DNA from: a virus
Virus record (IMG/VR): IMGVR_UViG_3300023179_000142
Span: 1 to 53,393 of that record
Direction: 5' to 3' (one strand)
Length of the DNA: 53,393 bases
The notes below the pieces were generated by a model. That model saw only the letters and a program-made list of their open reading frames with translations. It made no database searches and was not told the origin of the DNA. The position numbers were made by a program, and so were the translations under genes. Of the stretch, positions 24,264 to 39,200 are shown one piece after another (position 1 is the first letter of the stretch; each line of letters begins with the position of its first letter).

Positions 24264-27200
24264 ATGAGCACAAATATTAGATTTAAGCGTAGTGATATAC
24301 CTGGCAAAGTACCATCACTAGATAGCATTGACCTAGGCGAGTTAGCACTTAATACAGCCGATGGTAAACTTTTCACTAAACAAGAAATTAAACAACCAGA
24401 AGGTTTCGCTGCTATTCAGAAGATCATCGAGATCGGCGCAACTGAAGTACCTAATGTACTTTATGTGGCCAAGAATGGTGATGACAGCAACAGCGGAAAG
24501 ACATTAGGTCAAGCTTTTTTGACACTAAAGAAGGCACTGAGCATAGCGACTCCTGGCACAACTATATTCTTAAAGAGTGGGGAATATATTGAAGACAACC
24601 CATTACGTGTTCCAGCTCGTGTGTCAGTTGTTGGTGACAACTTGCGTAACACCACAGTTCGTCCAAAGAACCCAACCAAGGATATCTTCTGGGTATATAA
24701 TGGCGCTTATATCTTTTGTATGAATTTTAAAGGACATATTGCACCAAGTGCTGCGGTATGTTTCCCACCAGACGGAAGTGCTGGTGAAATCGTAACATCA
24801 CCATACACACAGGCTGTTACAAGTATTACAACTACTGGTACAGGTATGCGTGTTGACGGTGCAGTGACAACTGGTCTACGTTCAATGGTTTGTGATGCGT
24901 TTACACAGTACAACCAAGGTGGTATTGGTATTCACATGTTGAACAGAGGTAACACACAGTTGGTGTCCATCTTTACAATTTGCTGTGACATCAGCTTTAT
25001 GTGTGAGAACGGTGGTTTCTGTTCAGTTAACTTGTCAAACAGCTCATTTGGTAACTACGGTCTAGTTAGTCGTGGTGCCAGTGATCCATTATATCGTGGT
25101 GTTGTTAAGAAGTCAGCTGGTCGTCAGATCACATTTAAGAATTTAGCCAAGCGTCCAAACATTGGTGATGGTGTACTTTTTGCCGATTACAACCAAAAAA
25201 CCTGTGATAGAGATAATGGCCTTATAGTAGATAGTTTAGCCTTTGACTTATTATATGAAGGTACTACACAAAGTACATTCAGTGGTCTACGTTATTGGGC
25301 TAAGGATGATATTACTACAGGTATACAACAGCAAGAACAAACAGCAGCGGCCATCCAACGTGCTCTGATAGCCGCTAGATCTGTAGTTAAGGCTCAAGCT
25401 TTTACCAGTACCGGAAATAATGTTATACAAAATACATCTTTACCAGCAGGTAGTGATACAGCTAAAAGAATTATTACTGATGAATTTAACATTATTAGTA
25501 GAATAGTAACAGAAGGCCCAAAAAGTCCTTCTTTATTAATTGGTCCTGATCTTGATGCAGCAGAACCAGAATATAAAATATTAAGAGAAACTGTACTAGA
25601 TAGAAAGGCACAAATTGCTGACGAAGCTATTGACTTTTTAAAGAAAAATTATTCTAGCTTAGCCTTTGTCACATCCAAATGTAAGCGTGATATTACACTT
25701 GTTATTGAAGCTGTAGTAGATGACATGATTCTTGGTACAAATTATAAAACAATTAAGGCTGCAATTACGTACTTGACAGCAGTGGCAAATACTTATACAG
25801 TAGCACAAGGACAAGAAACAGCTACTATCGAAGCATACAAGTTTGTTAGAGATAAGATTGTTCCAATAGTACAAGAAGATGCAACACTATTAGCAAGAGT
25901 ACAATCAAGTTTTGAAATCGTAACAAGAGCATTATCACCAAATAACACAAGTGCGAGCGCTCTTGGTGGTAAGGCATTTATTCAAGCTATTATTGATCCT
26001 ACCAATACTAATGCAGCAATAGCTGACTATCGTATTAAATTCCCAGGTCAACAAGATACAGAAGATGCAGTGCTTAATCTAGTAAAAAATCTACAAGCAA
26101 ATAAACCATTTATTGTAGCTGAAGTAATTGATTATATTAACAATAATTTACCAAATATTGTAGCCTATAATTATAGCCAAGAAACTTGTGGCCGTGATGT
26201 TGGCTATGCTATTGATGCTATATGTTATGATATAGTATATGGTGGTAATAGTCAAACATTAGACGCAGCTAAAAGATATTTTAACTATGCTAGTGGCCTA
26301 AGTCAATTAAAGAGCAGTGAGGAAGTTCCTGCCACAATAGATTCGTTTGGACGTGCTCAATTATTAGCTCAGCGTGTGGTAATTTTAGATCCAATCGAAG
26401 GCGGTCAAAATACTGTATTACAAAAGTTTGCAGTAGGTACTCCTTCTGTTGATCTAGTAGCAACTACTCAAACACAGGTAAACAAACTAGGTGGCTTGTT
26501 TAGTTTATTCTTAAAACAACTTGAAACAGAAATTGTTGGCACAAGTGATTTTATCCAGCCAAACGGTAGCCGTTTAAGTGATGACGGTTTAGATAAGGCA
26601 TATGCTTTACTACAGGCTAATAAAGAATTTATTAAAAATGATGTTGTATTATATCTATCAAGAGCATATCCTGGATTTGATTATGATAAAGTAAAGTGTG
26701 CTAGAGACATAGGATTTATTATTGATAGTGTGTGCTTTGATCTAGTACATGGAGGTAATCGTCAAGCAGTAACTGCCGGTATTTTCTATTACGACTTTAA
26801 TGAAGAAAAAAATGTATTAAAGAGCGTACTTCCAAATCAGATAAAACAAACAGTAAATGCTTACAAATACATGAAAGAACTATTACGTGACGTATTGACA
26901 TGTAGCCCAGTTCCAAATCCATGGCAAGGTGCAGTACCACAGCGTATCGATCTACCAGCAGCTACAGGCAGTGAAGTTGTGGCAGTAGGTAATTTAATTG
27001 ATATTATCAATGAGATATTAATAGAAGGTCCAAATAACAGTGAAGATAGTATTCAAAGACTTAAGCAACCAATTGGGCTAACAGCAACCACAGATACAAA
27101 TAAAGTTCGTGCATTTAATTTGTTGATGGCTAACCGTGAATTTATCCGTGCTGAAATGTTGGCCTATATCAATATTAATTGGTATACAATCAGTGATGGC

Positions 27201-30200
27201 GATACACAATTTGCTCGTGTTAACACTGCTACAGACCTAACATTAGGTACAACTACAACAGCATTTCCAACAACAACCTATCAGCCAGCGACATATAAGG
27301 CTATTCGTGATGCGGTTTTAGCGGCTAAAGAAGATATTAAGACAGAAACAATTAAGTTTATGGCTAATAGCTTTTTTGATAATTTTAGTTTTAACAAGCC
27401 AAAATGCTATAGAGACGTAGGATTAATTCTAGATGCTATCTTAAGTGATATGATTTTTGGTAGTAATTATAAAACTATTACTGCTGCTATCAGCTATCTT
27501 CGTGCCTACGCCAGTGAAGTAGTCGGCGCACAAAAAGTACAGACAGTAGCCAGTTTGAAAGCTGCAAAGGCAATAACACTACAGAGAATTGTTGCTCCAA
27601 GCGCTAAAGAAGAAATTAGTACAAGATTTGATATTGTTATTGATATCTTAGATGGTGCAAGAGTTAATGATTTAGGTCAAATTATTACGAATGCTAAAGT
27701 AAATGGTATAAGTTATAGTCCAGATAGTGGATATAGTGTTAGTGAATCTGCTGGTTTTGGTGTAGATAATGGAGCAATCACATATCCTGTACCAATGAGA
27801 ACCAGTGAGGAGGATATTGATCGCTATACAGCCGTAAATATTTTACGTAAGAATTATAATTTTATTAAAGAAGAAGTTGTATCATATATAGATGCAAACT
27901 TTACACTAAATCAATTTGATAAAGAAAAATGTGCTCGTGATGTTGGACTAATTGTTGATGCACTTAGTTATGATTTGATGTTTGTCAGTAACTTCCGTAG
28001 TATTAGTGCTGGACGTTCATATCTAAGAGCAAATACAGCCAAGGTAACAGGTAGCCAAAAATTAGCTACTCTTGGTTCATTCAAGCACTTGAAAAAATTA
28101 GCTGTGGAACTTGTTAAGGCAAATTCACTAGCAGTTAATAGTGTTCAACGTAATATGGATATTATTTTAGAAATCTTAGACAAAGGTGAGGATGCTGTAC
28201 CTAAGTTTATGATTCCTTTCCCATCTTCAGGACGTAGTATTGAATACAAACGTGCTCGTGATCTAGTTGAAAAGAACAGAGACTTTATTATTGATGATGT
28301 TATTACATACATCAATACACCTGGTTTACAATTGATCACAGCTGAAGTAGTACATAAGTTTGTGAGCTCAACAACAACAAATGGTGTAACAGTAAACACA
28401 TACCGTAAAGATGGTACATTTACTGTTAATTATACAGATTTGACAGATCCAGTAGTATTAGCAGCTGGAGATTTAGTTCGTGTTAGTGGTAAGATGTTTG
28501 GCCTAAGTACAATTAATGGATATTCAAATCCAACAGTGTATAAAGTAGTAGGCACACCAACTAATACAACAACAAATTCTATCACAAGAACTACAGAATT
28601 TAAGTTGGCTAACTTAGATGGCAGCGAACTAGTAACATTTGGTGGTTCAACAGGTAAAACTACTGGAATGCGTTTTGAGAAAATCAAATCAGCTGTTGAT
28701 TTCCCAGTACCAACAGGATTTGATTTAACAAAATGTCGTCGTGATTTAGACTATATTCTTGATGCCTTATTCTATGACACAACATATGGTGGTACATTAG
28801 AGTCTGAAATAGCTGGTAGAAGTTATGTTGCAGGTACACTAAGTCAATTAGACCTAGCTGGAACACAAAGTGATGAAGTAACAGCTACATTAAGAGCTTA
28901 TTCATATTTGAGAAACTTAGTAGTATCAGTAGCACAAGACCTAGAGTGGACACCAACAGTTGGAAATAATACTTTACAAGTTCGTAGTCCAAATGGTAGT
29001 GATGGTAGTTTAAGTGCTGCTTTAGATATGGAAACTTGCGTTAAATTAATTCTTAAATTAATTGACGATGCTAATGATGAAAATCTAACTACAGCATTAA
29101 GAACAATTTCAAGCACTCCAGACTTATCATGGGTTGACCCAAATCTAGTGAATGCTCATAGAAGCCTACAAGCTAATAAGGAATCTATCAAAGATTCAGT
29201 TGTACAATTTGTAGATGACAACTATGTATTATTTGGTTATGATAGAGCTAAGTGTGCTCGTGACGTTGGTTATGTAATTGATGCTGTAAAATATGATATG
29301 TTATTTAACAGCAATATTCGTAGTATTGTAGCTGGTAGAAGTTATTACAGACAAATGGCCAGTGTAGTTGTGAAAGATCAAAAATCTGCTACTCTTGCCT
29401 CATTCCAACACTTGAAAGAAAAGTTGTTAGAAATTGTAAAACCAGCCATTACTGGTAATCCAACCAATGCAGAAACTACTAGCCAGTTACGTGTAGCACG
29501 TAGTATGGATATTATACTAAGTATACTAGAAAATGGTCTAGCAGTTGAGCCAGCATTCCTAGTAACTGATCCAACAAGTGGTACAGGCAATGCTTTTGTT
29601 CCTGATCGTAGGGACTTACGTAATGACATTGAAAATAATCGTACAACTATTGAAAATAGTTTAATTACTTGGATTAATAATAACAAAGCAACTTTTAATA
29701 ACCCAAGTTATGATGAAAATGCTTGTCGTCGTGATGTCGAATATATCTTAGATGCACTACGTTATGACCTAACATACGGTGGTAATTTAGAAACAAGAAT
29801 TGCTGCTGCTGCTTATTATGGTAAAACAAGTGACGTTGGACTAGCATTAGGTACTGGAGAAAAGGCATTAACTATTGCTGCTTATGCTCAGTTAAAGACA
29901 ATTATTGATGATAATACCAGTGCTAGTGTTACACCAGCCAATAATTTAATTGATATCATTACTGATTATATTGATGATACAAGTATTACTATTAGTGCCG
30001 CAACTGTTGGTAAGAATTATAGAATTACTAATTTAACAGGTACTACAAATGCTCAGTGGAATACTGCTGCTGGAACATCAGGTGTGACTTATGCTGTAGG
30101 TGATATATTCACAGCGGCTGTTACAGCAGGTACTGGTACTGGTACAGTTGTACTTGATCTTGCTCCTGCCGTAGCCCCATCTACCTCATGGACAGATAGT

Positions 30201-33200
30201 GGTATTAAAGTATTCTTTGATAAACTAGGCGTAACAGCAACAGTAAACAAATTAAAGACAAGTGTTACAGAATTTGTTGACTTTAATTTTGCTTATAACA
30301 GAGATAAATGTGCTCGTGACGTAGGTTTCTTAATTGATGCACTGTGCTATGATGTACTATATGGTGGTAATGTTGATACAACACAGGCTGCTATTAGTTA
30401 CTTTGATGGTGCAGTTACACCAAAATCAATTATTCCAAAGCAGATCATTCAAACTGTTGCTGCTTATGAAAGATTGAAAGAAGTCCTAGCTGAAGTAGTT
30501 CAATTAAAAGATGTAAAACCTACAAGTAAGCAATTTGAAGCCAAGCAAAGAGTTAACAGCAGTTTTGATTTAATCATTAAATTATTGAAAGATGGTCCAA
30601 ACTTTACTCCAAAGAGACCATTTGTCATGCCTGCCCCAACTTCAGGTGCTGGAACTGCTGCTGATGTAGACTATCTAAACGCTGTGAAGTTAATTTCTGG
30701 TAATAGAAACTTCCTAGTTGCTGAAGTAACAGGATTTATTAAGAATATTAATACACAATTAAACGGTGCATTATCTACATCGGCAACTACTATTACAGTT
30801 ACCAGCACAGAAGGATTCCCAGAGGCAGGTAAACTAGTAATTGGTACAGAAGTTGTTACTTATACAAGTAAAACATCAACAACATTTACTGGTGTATTAA
30901 GAGCACAGGATGGTACAAAAGCAGGAAAATATGATACTGTAAATAGCACTTCTTCGACTCCTGTTTATACAGATTGGCCAAATAATACAACATTAAAGTT
31001 AATATTTGATTACGATTTAGACAAGTGTGAAAGAGATGTTGGCTTCTTGCTTGATGCTGTACTTTATGATTTAACCTATGGTGGTAGAACAGCAAGTCAT
31101 CTTGCAGGTAAGGCCTACTATGATGGTACAGTAAAGGTTGCAGGTACAGATACTCCAGATTCATTATTAGGTGAATTAGATCAAAGTATTGCCGCATACA
31201 ATTATTTAGGTGATCTTCTAGAAGTTGTAGCACGAGGTCAAAGTTGGGCCACAACTATTAGAAATACCAAACAAAATGCAGTGGTACAAAAGTTTGGACA
31301 AGGTGATGCAACTGGTACTGCTGCTGCCAAAGCTAAATCATTATTAAAAGAAGTTATTGTTCCTCTAATTGATGGTAAAGTTTCAACGTCAGCACTAGCC
31401 GCAGACCTACCAAGCACAAGTTGGGTGGATAGTAAATTAGTTGCTCTAAGTGATGCTATTAATCTTACTAGTTTCAGAAACGCTGTTAAAGCTGAAGTTA
31501 ATACATTACTAACAACCAAGTTTGATATTGGTTATGCTGGCGCACAGAAAACACAATGTGAAGCAGATATTGATGATGTTATTGATAGTGTACGTTATGA
31601 TGTAATGTTTGGCAGCAACTATCGCAGCCAGTTAGCTGGTAACGCTTACTATCGTGGATTCAGTGGATTGTCAGATGTATTAGGCACAGGTGATAGAGTA
31701 ATTACTGGTACACCAGTTACAGCTGGTAGTTTTGTGGCAGGTAAAAAGTATAAGATTGTTAGTTTAGGTACAGCAGGAAGCCTTACAGATTGGAATATTG
31801 CTGCTGGTACAACTGGTGTTACATATGCAGTAGGTGATACATTCACAGCCGCAGTTGCAGGTACAGGTAATGGCACAGTAAACCTAGTAGTAAGTGGTCA
31901 AAAAGATGGCAGTGTTGCTACATTTGAACTATTAAGAGATGCTATATTAGAAAAAGTGGCTTTATATACAATTGAGCAAAATAAGACAGGTTCAGCAGGT
32001 GATTCTTTTGCTGGTGCTGCGGCTGCTGATCTAATTCAAGTTGTTATAGCAAGTGTAGATAATAATGTTGCAGATCCAACAGAAGATCCAGCAGACACAG
32101 ATTGGGTAGATCAAGATCTAGTTGATCTAAGCGATGCTCTTGTGGATAGTAAAACTGGTGCTAATGGTCAACCCAATGTTCCAACATTAGTAACTGACTA
32201 CATTGATGATAGATTCCAAGGTGCTTTAACATACAATCAATCTGATTGTCAAGAAGATATACGAAGTATTATTGATGCTGTTCGTTATGACATGATGTTT
32301 AATAGTAACTTCCGTACTATTACTGCTGCTCGTGCATATTTCCGTGCTGTGGCCAGTAAAGTAGTAGGTGAACAGAAGTTTGCTACTATCGAAGCATTTA
32401 AGTTTGCCAAGGAAAAATTAAGTTCTATTGTTAGTACAAATGCTACAGCCTTAGAGCGTGTTAAAGATAGAATGGATCTATTGATCAACATTGTTGACAA
32501 GGGTGAGAAGGCTATTCCTGCTTATGTATTACCAAGCCCAACAGGCTATAATACAACAAGAAGTGGTACAGTTAAGTATGGTTTTGCTAGAAACTTAATT
32601 GAATCTAATAGAGACTTTATCAAATCTCAAGTTCTAAAGTTCTTAAGAACAGATCCTAATCTAGTAGATTTAGATTTTGTAGAGTCAACATGTGCGAGAG
32701 ACTTAGATCTAATACTTGATGCAGTGTATTATGACATGACCTATGGTGGTAATATGGAAAGTATTATTGCCGGTGGTGCATATTATAGAGGAACTCGTGC
32801 TGGTGATTTAAGTGCCCCAGGTCAAAACGCTACATTACCAGATCAAGATGAAATTGATGCTACTATTAGTGCTTTCACAAAGTTGAAGGGTTATGTAGAA
32901 TTAATTGCTCAAGGTATTGATGTTAGTGACATTCAAGTAATTTTCCCACAAGTAACAGGTGAAGCAGGCAGTGTAGCAGGTGCTCAAACAGCAAAAAATC
33001 TAGCATTTGTAATTAGAGATTTTGTAAGAACAGGCTATACATGGAAAGGCTCATGGAAAAATAGTTCAACATATGTTGCTCGTGATTTAGTTGTATTTGA
33101 AGGAACTTTCTGGGTCGCAAAACAAACTAATAAAGAGCAAACACCATTTATAGGCAGTGCGTATTGGTCAAAAGAAAATATTTCAACACCAGATATTTCA

Positions 33201-36200
33201 TGGGTTGAAGAAGATTTGAAAAATGCCAATACAATGATCGAACTTATGAAGACTAATGATGACGCAAATACTGGCTATAGTGGTAGGAACAGTATTCAAA
33301 GTCAAATTACAGAATGGGTAAGATTGCAACTAGATGCAGCTAGATTTAATGCTAGTCCAGTAGCAATTACAGATCCAGCATCAGGACCACTAAGAGAGTT
33401 TGGTTCACTTGCTCCAAGCAGTAATGATATTGTTGCAGTCGGAACTTGGACAGATTGGTTTGTAGTAATCCCAGTAACATCCATTGTACAGGGCGAGACC
33501 TATAAGATTGCTGATTTTGGTACTACAACAACATGGGCTAACCATCGTGCTAGTGGTAACACAGCAGCAGTGGGTGATGAGTTTGTGGCAAATAATACAC
33601 CAGGTACAGGTAATGGTAAAGTAGTAAGAGTGCTAAAAGCCAGTGATATGGTTGCAGGTCGCAGATATAAGATTAAATCACCTGGATCTCCTGTAACATC
33701 ATGGACTACATATTCTACTGGTACATTTGCTGCTACTGTAGATTCAACATTTATTGCTACAGGTGCTCCAACCGCTGCTACTGGTGAAGGCACAGTTTAT
33801 GAAATGTTCACATATGATATTGAAAAGTGTGAACGTGATGTGTTACTAACATTAGATGCAATACGTTATGACTTAATGTTTGGATCAAGTTTCAGAACAA
33901 GTACAGTTGCTCGTAGTTATTGGAGACAGCAAAGTGCTAGCGCACTGGCCACAGGTACAACAACTAATAGTGTATATCCACAAAAAGAACAAAGTGCCTT
34001 ATTGTTCACATTCTTGAAAACAATCTTACAAAGATTACCAGCAAGATACCCAACTTTTGTTGCTTATCAGAAAGGTGAAGGTCAGATTCCAGGAATCACT
34101 TCAGGAGGCCGTCCATACAATAGAATTACACAATTGATGGATCTACTAATATCAGTGATACGAGCAGCAAACTTAACTACAGTTAATGGATTATTAAACT
34201 TACCTAGCAAACAATTGCCATTGCCAGTAGGTGGAAATAATAACGCTAATGATTTGGGTATTCGTAAAGCACGTGACTTAATTGAAGCCAATAGAGATTT
34301 CTTAAAGGCCGAAGTTATTGATTGGATTGATGAACAACAACGTCAAAACAGAGAAGGATTCCAAAATAATCCAGCTGGTATATACTCTACAGATTTTAGT
34401 TTTGATAGAAAACAATGTAATGAAGATCTAGATCTAGTTCTTGACGCTATCTTCTATGATTTAACCTACGGTGGTAACATGGAAAGCAACTGGGCAGGCC
34501 AGGCATACTATGCAGGTACAAGTCAAAAGAGTTTACCAGATGATGAAATTGAAGCTACAATACGTGCTTATAACTATCTAGGCAACTTGATATTTGATGT
34601 AGCAAGAAGTTCGCTAGCAAAGAGTTATCAAAAGTCTCTAGAACAGATTAAAGGTACAGCAGGTAGCATTGAAACAAGTCAAAGACTAGGTGAATTGGTT
34701 GATATTGTTATCAATGTTGTTAAAGGTGGTGTAAAACAAGTACCACTAAGAGTTAATCCAGACTTTTTAGCAGGTGATGAAACATTGGCCTATGTTCGTA
34801 TTGCTGTACAAGAACAAAAAGCTGAATTACAAGCTCGTATCGCAGATTATATTGATAGCTTTATCCTACAATACAACACAGAAAAATGTGCTCGTGATGT
34901 AGGCTTGATCTTAGACGCTGCTATGTATGACATGGTATTAAACAGTAACTTCCAAAGTATCACAGCAGGTAGTGTATACTTACAGAAGGCTGCTAATGTT
35001 GTAACCAGCACACAGATTGGTCCACAACTACAGGCTATTAAGTTTATCCGTGATCGTGTAATTGAAATCAGTCAGAAGCCTCCACTAGTTAAGAATGAGG
35101 CTGCTATTGGTCGTATTACAAACTTATTTGATGTAATGTTTGATATTATTGACAAAGGTGTTGAAGTAGCCCCACCAGTGGTTAATGTTCCGCCAATTGG
35201 TGCTGCTTTTAATCCTAATGCTGTCAATGCTGCTAATAGTTTGATTGCTAATAAGGAATTCTTGAAGGAAGAAGTGGTAGCTTATATTACTGCTAACTAC
35301 AAGACTTATGATCAAAGTCGTTGCAGTCGTGATGTTGGACTAATTATTGATGCAGCCTTATATGATCTATTATTAGGCACAAATTATAACAGTGTAAAAG
35401 CAGGTCTAGCATATCGTCGTGCTACAAGTAGTTTGGTTATAACAGATCAATTACAAGAAACACTAGGCGGTATTGATTTTGCCAAGCAGAAAGTAGTTGA
35501 ACTATTAGATGATGCAGATGCAATTGCTAGTATCACACGTAGTTTTGAATTGATTTCAAGTATTATTGGCGGTGGCAGTGTACCAACTGCTCGTGTACCA
35601 TTACCAGGCGGTAGTGTATACGCACTGGCAAGACCAGCAGGTATTGTTAATCGTGACTCATCATTCAAAGTAGCCGCTGATGCTATATTGACTGCTAAGG
35701 GTACATTGCAGACAGCAGTGACAACTTGGATTAGTACACAAGTAAGTAGTGCGGCTGTAGGTAGTATTTGGAGTTCATTTACTTATGATGATGACAAGTG
35801 TGAAGAGGACATTGGTTTCTTATTAGATGCAGTGGCATATGACCTCATTTATGGCGGCAATATGGAAACTATGGTTGCTGGTAAGGCCTACTATGACGGT
35901 ACAGTGTTTACAAATGCAGGTGAGATTCCTGCTACTGTAGCAGCATATACATACTTGTCAGAGCAAGTTCTTGCTACGGTTAACACTGCTCTAGGTGCTT
36001 CAACTAATACATTGGCTGCTACAGAGGCACGTGATCTTGTTCTACAGGTTAGAAACCTAATAGAAGCTGGCGCTGGCGCTGTTGCAACAACAGTGTTACC
36101 AAATCAAGTATGGGTCAATCCATTACTTCAAGAAATTAGTACCACAATTGTACAAGAAAAGCCAAGACTTCAAGATGTAATCATTGATTATGTGAATAAC

Positions 36201-39200
36201 ATTAACACATTTACAAGTATTTCTCCTGTAGTTGATTATGATCAAGCCAAGTGTCGTAGAGACGTTGGTCTAGTATTGGATGCTATTCGTTATGATCTAA
36301 TGTTTAATACAAGTTTCAGAACTATATCTGCAGGTCGTAGTTATCGTAGATCATTTGCTAGTGTTATAACTGGTACACAAGCGGCTGCTAATATCAGTGC
36401 GTTCAAAGAACTAAAGGAACGTGTATTAGGTAAGAAATTAGTAGGAGTTACTATTACAAGTACTAGTGGTCAGTTTAGTTGTACAGCACCAGTAACTGAT
36501 CTCTTACAACCAATTAAGAAAAATCAGCCAATACGTGTAAGTGGAGTATATGGAACAGGTGCAGGTACTTTAGAAAATTATACAAATATTGGTACCCAAC
36601 CTAAGACATATTATGTTATCGGTAACCCAACAACAACTTCGTTCCAATTGAGTGAAGAAGTTGATGGTGCACCAATTGATACTACATTAGGTACAGCAGG
36701 TTCTACAGCAGGATTAACATTTGAGATTAGACCAAGTTTAGAATCTTTAGATGAAGTTATCACACAAGGTCTATCAGATATTGAAACATTAGATGCTGAA
36801 ACAACAGCCGAAGCACTAGTAGTTGGTCGTGAATATAAGATTACTAGTACTGGGAAAACTCTAGTCCAAGCAGGCGGCTTTATTGTAGGTGGCAAATATC
36901 AAATCGTTTATGGTACTGGTAGTACCACTGACTTTACACAACTTGGTGCAGCAGACAATAATTCAGGTACTATATTTACAGCAACTGGTTCAGGTACTGG
37001 TACAGGTACAGCTTACTATTATACAGACTATCGTACTTTCGGGGCTAGAAATAACACAGTAGGAACAGTTTTTGTAGCAACAGGTACACCAAATACAGCA
37101 ACAGGTGGTAGTGGTAGTGTACAAACTATTAGTTTCCGTCAACGTGCTGAAAGATTATTTGATATATTCTTAGCTATTCTGGCCAGCGATAACACAGCGT
37201 TGAATAATTTAGGATTTAATGCTGCTGCTGATTCGACCCCAGATAAACCAGGTGGATCAGGTAAGTACTATCTAATTACTCCACCTTCAATAACTGTTAA
37301 TGATTTTGATACACAAGCAGAATATGATGCTGCTGCGGCTGATCAAAACAGTAGAATCGCTGCTCGTAATGATATTAATACTAATAGACAAACTATTGAA
37401 GATAACTTAATTACTTTTATTAATACAGAACGTACTAATCAAAATGGTAATTTTAATGGTTTAGTTTATACTGAATCAACATGTCGTAAGGATATTAAAC
37501 TAATATTAGATGCTATAACATATGATCTAACTTTTGGTGGTAATCAAGAAACTATTGTTGCAGGTAAGGCTTATTATGATGGTACAGCCCTCCCAGGTGA
37601 TGATAGATTAGCAACAATTGATGCTTACAAACAATTAAAAACATTGATTGCAGCACAGACAGCAGCAGGAGCTGGCGAAACAGCAGCATTAAAACTAGTA
37701 GATGATATTATTAGTTTCATTGATCAGCGTATTGAAGAGCCAGCGGCCATTGAGGCTGATACAAGTTGGGTAGATAGTGAGTTATATGTATTCAGTGACA
37801 AGCTCAAGGCTGCTGCTAACACAGTAGCCAAGGCCACAACTGATTATGTTAATGCTAACTTTGCGGGCTTAGTATATGATGTTGATAAATGTCAGCGTGA
37901 TGTTAAGTTGATTATTGATGCAGTTCGCTGGGATATGATGTTTAACAGCAACTTCCGCACAATCGTGGCTGCTCGCAGTTATTATCGTGCTCAAGCAAGT
38001 ACAGTAGTTGGCAATCAGAAGTTAGCTACACAGAAAGCATTTGAAGTTGTTAAGGTCGCTCTTGATGACTTAGTTAAAACTGATAAAGTGGCGCAGGATC
38101 GTGTAGCAGCATTGATGGATATTGTAATTAATTTACTATCAGCAGCAAATGAAACAGCAGCCCTAGCAACATTACCAGCCGTGAGCACACCATATGGTGG
38201 AACTCCAAACGCTAGTGATATTGGTTTCCTAAACGCTCGTGATCGTATCGAGGAGAATAGACACTTTATTCTAGAAGATATGAGATCATATCTACTAAGC
38301 ACAGGTGGCGCAGGTGGGAATGGTGGTGCAGGATTAGTAAATCTTACAAGTTTCGGCGGTGGCTTTACTACAGATGAGTGCTTACGTGATGTAGGATTAA
38401 TTTTAGACGCAGTACGTTATGACTTAACTTATGGTGGTAATTTGGAAACTGTATTAGCTGCTAAGGCTTATTACTCAGGTACAGTTTTAGGTGCTTCACC
38501 TCCAAATGCAGCCCATATTACTGCTACTAAAAATGCTTTTGCACGTTTAGCAACAGTTGTCGAGAATGTAGCGAAAAATACAGCACATACTACTATTAGT
38601 GCAGGCACTGCTGCTTTTGCAGGCCCATCACAAATTAGAGCAAATGCTCCAGGAAGCACAGATGCAGCTAAAAAAGCAAGTGATCTAGTCAAAACAATTG
38701 TTTCTGCTCTAACCTTAGTGAATGCTAGCGCTTTAGTTCCAGGTCAAAAATATGTAATTATTGAATTAGGTACAAGTGTAAATTGGACTGATATGGGCGC
38801 AAGTGCTTCTCCAGCAGTTGGTCAAACATTTGTTAAAAATTCAACTCCTTATTCAGGTACAAGCGGAGGAACAGCATTGCCAGATTATCTAACAGAAATA
38901 GATGAAGTACGTCCAAGTACAAGTTGGGTGGATAATAATCTAGCACTAATTGCAAGTACAATGCTTGATCGTAAGAATAGTTTAGCCCTACAAGTTACTG
39001 ACTATGTGAACGCACAGTTCCCAGGTTTCTCATATACAGCAGAGACATGTCAACGTGATGTGAAGTTAGTTACAGAAGCAGTACGTTATGATATGATGTT
39101 TGGCACAAACTTCCGTAGTTGGACAGCTGGTAAGGCATATTATAGAAATATGACCAGTGCTGGTGTAGTTACAACTACTCAGAAAGCAGCCACACTAGCA

